From the NCBI GenBank assembly GCA_910577475.1, contig CAJTLJ010000011.1:1-64000 (forward strand): a stretch of DNA of 64,000 nucleotides, read 5' to 3'. How positions within the stretch are numbered: the stretch's first letter is position 1; the number at the start of each line of letters is the position of its first letter. Shown piece by piece: positions 59,269-64,000 of this stretch. A model generated the notes under the pieces. The model searched no databases. It saw only the letters and a program-made list of their open reading frames with translations, and had not been told where the DNA came from. Both the position numbers and the translations under genes were made by a program. This stretch comes from an uncultured Alistipes sp. GTDB lineage: Bacteria; Bacteroidota; Bacteroidia; Bacteroidales; Rikenellaceae.

Positions 59269-59295
59269 TTGTCTCGAAAAAAAGGAACATCTTTG
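59269..59295 (+). promoter_or_regulatory. Possible nrdJ promoter
   Basis: TTG (59269-59271) and CATCTTTG (59288-59295), spacing 16, the first base off consensus. The leader to nrdJ is about 50 bases. No NrdR-box pair or cobalamin riboswitch is apparent. Confidence 0.35.
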
Positions 59296-59351
59296 TAGGA
59301 CCGTGACAACCCCAATCGGCTGTGAACACACGATAAAACAGATACATAGCT

Positions 59352-61886
59352 ATGGCAGACAACAAAAAAGCACCGCAGGAGGTCAACTTCGCCGACGCGG
59401 TCGCCGAGTCGAAAAGGTATTTCGACGGAGACGAGCTGGCCGCCCAGGTGTGGGTGACCAAGTACGCTCTGAAGGATTCGTTCGGCCACATTTACGAGAA
59501 GTCGCCCGCAGAGATGCACGAACGTATTGCGGCGGAGATCGAGCGAATCGAAAACAAATACCCCGCACCCCTGAAGCACGAGGAGATTTTCCACCTGCTC
59601 GACCACTTCCGATACGTCATTCCACAGGGCGGCCCGATGACCGGCATCGGCAACAACTTTCAGGTGGCCTCCCTCTCGAACTGCTTCGTGATCGGCCATA
59701 AGAACCCGGCCGACTCCTACGGCGGCATCTTCCGCATCGACGAGGAGCAGGTGCAGCTCATGAAGCGGCGTGGCGGAGTGGGTCACGACCTGTCGCATAT
59801 CCGCCCCACGGGCAGTCCCGTCCTGAACTCAGCCCTCACCTCGACGGGCATCGTCCCCTTCATGGAGCGTTACTCGAACTCCACGCGCGAGGTGGCGCAG
59901 GACGGCCGACGCGGCGCCCTGATGCTCTCGCTCTCCATCAAGCACCCCGACGCCGAACGATTCATCGACGCCAAGATGGACACCGGTAAAGTAACCGGCG
60001 CCAACGTATCGATCAAGATCGATGACGAATTCATGCGCGCAGCCCAGGCCGGAAAGCCCTATCGCCAGCAGTTCCCCATCGGAGCCGAAAAGCCCCGCTA
60101 CGAACAGCAGATCGACGCCCGCAAACTCTGGAACAAGATCATCCACAACGCCTGGAAGTCGGCCGAGCCCGGCGTCCTGTTCTGGGACACCATTCTGCGC
60201 GAGAGCGTGCCCGACTGTTATGCCGACGAGGGATTCACCACCGTTTCGACCAACCCCTGCGGCGAGATCCCCCTCTGCCCCTACGACTCGTGCCGTCTGC
60301 TGGCCGTCAACCTGCTGAGCTACGTCGACAAGCCCTTCACGAAGGAGGCCTCGTTCGACTTCGCCAGGTTCGCCGACCATATTTATAAGGCGATGCACAT
60401 CATGGACGACATCATCGACCTGGAGCTGGAGAAGGTGGAGCTCATCATCGAGAAGATCGCCGCCGACCCCGAGGATGCGGATGTCCGCTCCGTGGAGCTC
60501 AACCTCTGGAAAAAGATCCGCACGATGGCGCTCAAGGGCCGCCGCACGGGTCTCGGCATCACGGCCGAAGGCGACATGCTGGCCGCACTGGGGCTGCGCT
60601 ACGGCACCCCGGAGGCGATCGACTTCGCCGTCGAAGTTCAGAAGACCCTGGCCGTAGAGGCCTATCGCGCCTCGGTCCGGATGGCCGCCGAGCGCGGAGC
60701 CTTCCCGATCTACGACGCCGAGAAGGAGAAGGACAACCCCATGATCGGCCGCATCCGCGAAGCCGATCCCGCCCTCTACGAGGAGATGGTGAAGGTGGGC
60801 CGCCGCAACATCGCCATGCTGACAATCGCCCCCACGGGAACCACCTCGCTCATGTCGCAGACCACCTCGGGCATCGAACCGGTGTTCCGCACGGTCTACA
60901 AGCGCCGCCGCAAGATCAACCCCTCGGACCAGAACGCCAAGGTGGACTACGTGGACGAGACGGGCGAAAAGTTCCAGGAGTACAACGTCTACCACCATAA
61001 TTTCGTCAAGTGGCTCGAGGCCAACGGCTACGACACGGCGAAGCTGGAGAACATCTCGGACGAGGAGCTGAACCGCTGGATCGAGGCCTCGCCCTACCAC
61101 GGCGCCACGGCCAACGACATCGACTGGGTGGCTAAGGTGAAGATGCAGGGCGCCATCCAGAAGTGGGTCGACCACTCGATCTCGGTGACGGTCAACCTGC
61201 CGAACAACGTCACCGAAGCGCTGGTGGCCGATGTCTACCGCACCGCCTGGGAGTGCGGCTGCAAGGGCGTGACGGTCTATCGCGACGGCTGCCGCTCGGG
61301 TGTGCTGATCGAGAAGAAGAAGGAGACGAAAAAGGAGGAGGCCCGCAACAACAAGCGTCCCAAGTCGATTCCGGCCGACATCGTCCGTTTCAAGAACGGG
61401 TCGGAGGATTGGATCGCTTTCGTCGGTCTGCAGGACGGCCATCCCTACGAGATCTTCACCGGCAAGATCGAGGAGGACGCCATGTACATCCCGCCCAAGA
61501 TCACCTCGGGCCACATCATCAAGGTGCGCGAGGAGGACGGATCGAAGCGCTACGACTTCCAGTACCGGGACCGCTACGGCTACACGAACACCATCGGCGG
61601 CATCTCGCGTCTGTTCGACGAGGAGTTCTGGAACTACGCCAAGCTGATCTCTGGCGTGCTGCGCCAGCGCATGCCCATCGAAAACGTCGTCTCGCTCATC
61701 GAGTCGCTCCACCTGAACAGCGCCAGCATCAACACCTGGAAGACCGGCGTGGAGCGTGCACTGAAGCGTTACATCGTCGACGGCACCAAGCACAAGGGCA
61801 AGTGCCCGCACTGCGGCCAGGAGACGATGGCCTATCAGAACGGCTGCCTGACCTGCATGTCCTGCGGCTATTCGAAGTGCGGTTGA
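59352..61886 (+). CDS. nrdJ: Adenosylcobalamin-dependent (class II) ribonucleotide reductase
   Basis: Makes deoxyribonucleotides with a B12-generated thiyl radical, independent of oxygen. The 844-aa product has the first redox Cys in SLSNCFVIG (about 111), RRGGVGHDLSHIRP, the active-site loop TNPCGEIPLCPYDSC (301-315), APTGTTSLMSQTTSGIEPVF, and WECGCKGVTVYRDGCRSGVL. The C-terminal zinc-like tail CPHCGQ...CLTCMSCGYSKCG supplies the shuttling cysteines. There is no ATP-cone at the N-terminus. A terminator follows. Confidence 0.96.
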   Translation: MADNKKAPQEVNFADAVAESKRYFDGDELAAQVWVTKYALKDSFGHIYEKSPAEMHERIAAEIERIENKYPAPLKHEEIFHLLDHFRYVIPQGGPMTGIGNNFQVASLSNCFVIGHKNPADSYGGIFRIDEEQVQLMKRRGGVGHDLSHIRPTGSPVLNSALTSTGIVPFMERYSNSTREVAQDGRRGALMLSLSIKHPDAERFIDAKMDTGKVTGANVSIKIDDEFMRAAQAGKPYRQQFPIGAEKPRYEQQIDARKLWNKIIHNAWKSAEPGVLFWDTILRESVPDCYADEGFTTVSTNPCGEIPLCPYDSCRLLAVNLLSYVDKPFTKEASFDFARFADHIYKAMHIMDDIIDLELEKVELIIEKIAADPEDADVRSVELNLWKKIRTMALKGRRTGLGITAEGDMLAALGLRYGTPEAIDFAVEVQKTLAVEAYRASVRMAAERGAFPIYDAEKEKDNPMIGRIREADPALYEEMVKVGRRNIAMLTIAPTGTTSLMSQTTSGIEPVFRTVYKRRRKINPSDQNAKVDYVDETGEKFQEYNVYHHNFVKWLEANGYDTAKLENISDEELNRWIEASPYHGATANDIDWVAKVKMQGAIQKWVDHSISVTVNLPNNVTEALVADVYRTAWECGCKGVTVYRDGCRSGVLIEKKKETKKEEARNNKRPKSIPADIVRFKNGSEDWIAFVGLQDGHPYEIFTGKIEEDAMYIPPKITSGHIIKVREEDGSKRYDFQYRDRYGYTNTIGGISRLFDEEFWNYAKLISGVLRQRMPIENVVSLIESLHLNSASINTWKTGVERALKRYIVDGTKHKGKCPHCGQETMAYQNGCLTCMSCGYSKCG

Positions 61887-61903
61887 TCTCCTCACCCTGT
61901 TCC

Positions 61904-61944
61904 GCGAAGCCCGAAACATACAGTTTTCGGGCTTCGCCGTTTTC
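61904..61944 (+). terminator. nrdJ terminator
   Basis: GCGAAGCCCGAAA and TTTCGGGCTTCGC around a short loop, followed by CGTTTT. Confidence 0.8.
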
Positions 61945-61990
61945 GAAAGGCACTAATTTTGAGGGATATTTCGCATATTTGTACGTTTTT

Positions 61991-62023
61991 TTTGTCAGCA
62001 TTTGTGAAAAAACATTATCTTTG
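61991..62023 (+). promoter_or_regulatory. ompA-type gene promoter
   Basis: TTTG (61991-61994) and TATCTTTG (62016-62023), spacing 21, in a very AT-rich leader that fits a highly expressed gene. Confidence 0.7.
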
Positions 62024-62071
62024 TCGCGTAAACTGTCAAAAAAACATATTAAAACTAAAAGAATAGCGATT

Positions 62072-63226
62072 ATGAAAAAACTTTTTCTTCTGGCATTGTG
62101 CACGGTTTTCGCCGCAAGTACGTTCGCCCAAGAGAATGAAGCTCCGGCCAAAAAGCCCAGCGTCAAAGGGTTCGTATCGAATGGCTTCTGGGACAACTGG
62201 GAGATCTCGGTAGGCGCAGGTCCCGCTACCGAGAATATCCACAACAATTTCGGCACGGGCGACCACGGCTCCTTCTGGCACCGCATCGGCTGGGAGGCCA
62301 ACGTATCGGCCGCCAAGTGGTTCCACCCGGTATTCGGTGCCCGTCTGCAGCTGCAGGGCGGTCAGTTCAAAAACTGGCGCACGGCTCTTTCGGAGTCTCC
62401 CGAGTTCTCGCCGGCTCTCTTCGTACACGCCGACTTCATGGTGAACCTGTCGAACTGGATCGGCGGCTATCGCGAGGATCGCGTCTACTACGCCGTTCCC
62501 TTCTTCGGTTTCGGTTATCAGACCCTCGAATTCACCGATTCGGCCCAGAGCCACGGTGCCCTCAGAAACGACAGCTACGCCTTCACCGCCGGTTTGCTGA
62601 ACAAGTTCCGCGCAAGCAAGTGCATCGATATCAACCTCGAGCTCAAGTGGTGGTACTATCCCGAGGAGGGACACTCCATGGATGACAACGGCAAGTCGAT
62701 CTGCGCCTACAGCGCCACGGCCGGTATCACCTACCGCTTCAACAAGCGCAACTGGAACCGCGAGTTCGTCTACACCGGTCCCGACGCTGCCGCCTACGCA
62801 GCCATGGTAGCCGAGAAGGATGCCGCCATCGCCGCTGCCGTTGCCGAGGCCGAGCGTCTGCGCGCCGCCGCCAACAAGCCCGCACAGGTCGTAGAGAAGC
62901 CCGTTTACCTGACCGGCAAGAGCATCACCTTCTTCGAGATCGGCAAGACCACCCTTTCCGAGAAGGAGAAGGTTCGTCTGAACATCACCGCCGAGCAGAT
63001 CAAGAAGAGCCCCGCCGACAAGGTATACCACATCCAGGGCCACGCCGATCCGCAGACCGGCAGCGCCGCCCGGAACCAGAAGCTCTCCGAGGCTCGTGCC
63101 AAGGCCGTTTACGACTACCTGATTTCACAGGGCGTAGATGCCAAGCAGCTCGACTACAAGGGTCTGGGTTCGACCGTCGAGCCGTTCTCCTCGCCCGCAA
63201 CCAACCGTGTAACCATCACCGAATAA
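62072..63226 (+). CDS. OmpA family outer-membrane protein
   Basis: The 384-aa product has a signal peptide (cleaved after TFAQ, about 20) and an N-terminal barrel-like half (to about 235) rich in aromatic strands. An Ala/Glu-rich helical linker (AAMVAEKDAAIAAAVAEAERLRAAANKP) follows, then a C-terminal OmpA peptidoglycan-binding domain with HIQGHADPQTGSAARNQKLSEARAKAVYDYLISQGV. It would tie the outer membrane to the cell wall. Flanked by its own strong promoter and terminator, as expected of an abundant porin. Confidence 0.93.
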   Translation: MKKLFLLALCTVFAASTFAQENEAPAKKPSVKGFVSNGFWDNWEISVGAGPATENIHNNFGTGDHGSFWHRIGWEANVSAAKWFHPVFGARLQLQGGQFKNWRTALSESPEFSPALFVHADFMVNLSNWIGGYREDRVYYAVPFFGFGYQTLEFTDSAQSHGALRNDSYAFTAGLLNKFRASKCIDINLELKWWYYPEEGHSMDDNGKSICAYSATAGITYRFNKRNWNREFVYTGPDAAAYAAMVAEKDAAIAAAVAEAERLRAAANKPAQVVEKPVYLTGKSITFFEIGKTTLSEKEKVRLNITAEQIKKSPADKVYHIQGHADPQTGSAARNQKLSEARAKAVYDYLISQGVDAKQLDYKGLGSTVEPFSSPATNRVTITE

Positions 63227-63251
63227 TCGCAGGCTAACACGACATATCGAA

Positions 63252-63284
63252 CCGCCGTCCTTCGAAAAGGACGGCGGTTTCTTA
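63252..63284 (+). terminator. ompA-type gene terminator
   Basis: CCGCCGTCCTT-CGAA-AAGGACGGCGG followed by TTTCTTATT. Confidence 0.9.
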
Positions 63285-63319
63285 TTGCAGTGGATTGCCG
63301 ACATGAAATGCCGGGGAGA

Positions 63320-63370
63320 AGCGCACAATGCGGAAAGGCAACAGAACAATCGTGCATTGTGAATTAAAAA
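63320..63370. repeat. Short intergenic repeat fragment
   Basis: AATCGTGCATTGTGAATTA (about 63350-63368) resembles tracts near 5855-5880, 6062-6090 and 56443-56466. The rest of 63285-63443 holds nothing definite apart from a weak TTG/TACCTTTA promoter-like pair (63377-63411) before recF. Confidence 0.45.
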
Positions 63371-63443
63371 ATACCCTTGATTTCGATTATCGATTATTTT
63401 TCCTACCTTTACACTCCCGAAACCTCTTCAGAACAGATAGAAA

Positions 63444-64000
63444 ATGTATTTGCGCAAACTGTCGCTGGTGAATTTCAAGAACCTGGCCCAGGCGGAGTTC
63501 TCGCTGGGCGAGGGGATTAACTGCTTCGTGGGAAACAACGGAGCGGGAAAGACCAACGTGATCGACGCCATCTACTACCTCTCGATGTGCAAGTCCTCGC
63601 TCGCCACGACCGACGGGCAGAACATCCTCCACGATGCGGAGTTCTTCGTCGTGGAGGGGCACTACACCTCCGACGAGGAGAAGAGCGAGACGATCGCCTG
63701 CACCTTCTCCCGCAAAGGAGGCAAGATGCTGAAGCGCAACGGCAAGGAGTACGAGCGGCTGGCCGACCACGTGGGGGTGATTCCGGTGGTGATCGTCTCG
63801 CCGGCCGACGCCTCGCTGATCTCGGACGCCGCCGACGAACGGCGACGCTACCTCAACGGATTCATCTCGCAGCTCGACCGCAGCTATCTGCAAGCCGTCA
63901 TACGTTACAACGCCGTACTGGGCGAGCGGAACAAACTGCTGAAAATCTCGTCGGACGAAGACATGCTGCTGATCTACGACCGGCAGCTCACCGAACACGC
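63444..64000 (+). CDS. recF: DNA replication and repair protein RecF (5' part)
   Basis: The frame runs off the window after 185 codons. The visible part has the RecF N-terminus LRKLSLVNFKNLAQAEF, Walker A FVGNNGAGKTNVIDAIYYLS (about 31-50), and the ADASLISDAADERRRYLNGFISQLDRSY region typical of RecF. It acts with RecOR in loading RecA at gaps. The start is the ATG at 63444. Confidence 0.93.
   Translation, partial: MYLRKLSLVNFKNLAQAEFSLGEGINCFVGNNGAGKTNVIDAIYYLSMCKSSLATTDGQNILHDAEFFVVEGHYTSDEEKSETIACTFSRKGGKMLKRNGKEYERLADHVGVIPVVIVSPADASLISDAADERRRYLNGFISQLDRSYLQAVIRYNAVLGERNKLLKISSDEDMLLIYDRQLTEH

Noticed and set aside
59227..59351. Cobalamin riboswitch or NrdR boxes before nrdJ
   Set aside because: The 120-base leader is too short and lacks the conserved B12-box or paired NrdR-box sequences.

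Overview
The window looks like a chromosomal segment of a GC-rich Bacteroidetes (Bacteroidota). The evidence is many upstream sites matching the phylum's TTG/TTTG (-33) and TAnnTTTG (-7) promoter, A-rich leaders in place of strong Shine-Dalgarno sites, and a phylum-typical gene set: DUF4153 protein, MauE/DoxX protein, fused 2-oxoacid:ferredoxin oxidoreductase, RarA, RmuC, OmpA-type porin. A B12-dependent NrdJ, high GC and abundant intergenic repeats would fit Alistipes or another member of the Rikenellaceae, but that placement is inference. No rRNA, tRNA, CRISPR array or insertion sequence was seen.

Layout. 1-1190 is an odd left edge: a 137-bp copy of the 3' end of the META-domain lipoprotein gene at 58.2 kb, then an AT-rich patch with small ORFs and an orphan membrane protein. 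1.2-6.3 kb holds panB, a TrmH-family methylase, an outer-membrane protein and glnS, then a block of dispersed repeats. 6.3-12.0 kb holds small membrane proteins and a leftward envelope operon (hypothetical, rsmI, lipid A-type acyltransferase, two GT2 glycosyltransferases). 12.2-18.0 kb is a rightward run: ychF, SIMPL protein, gltX, galM, metY. 18.0-19.8 kb is a second AT-rich patch with a gene remnant and a frameshifted acyltransferase. 19.8-25.6 kb runs leftward: tatA-tatC, galK, clpC-like, thiL. 25.7-37.6 kb runs rightward: aroQ, sufBCDS-tmk-mauE-like, then an RND efflux operon. 37.6-41.3 kb runs leftward (phosphoesterase, rarA, aspS). 41.3-56.4 kb holds tadA, a TPR protein, queG, an acyl-CoA ligase, korAB, rmuC, rpe, an ABC-F protein, rlmB, a DUF4153 protein and a YgjP-like metallopeptidase. 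56.4-58.1 kb has no protein gene but carries repeats and two structured RNA candidates. 58.2-64 kb holds the META lipoprotein, a RidA protein, nrdJ, ompA and the start of recF.

Most genes are core metabolism, translation and envelope functions. The unusual parts are: (i) runs of nine or ten G/C, two of which leave an acyltransferase and a zinc-ribbon/TM2 gene one base out of frame, while a third sits in frame in an outer-membrane protein gene; (ii) a perfect Rex-type operator at the korAB promoter; (iii) a compact locus at 56.88-57.38 kb with a 6S-like RNA followed by a second, heavily structured RNA with its own promoter, flanking inverted repeat and terminator; (iv) dispersed intergenic repeats in both orientations; (v) an intrinsic terminator whose U-tract ends at the start codon of the efflux operon.
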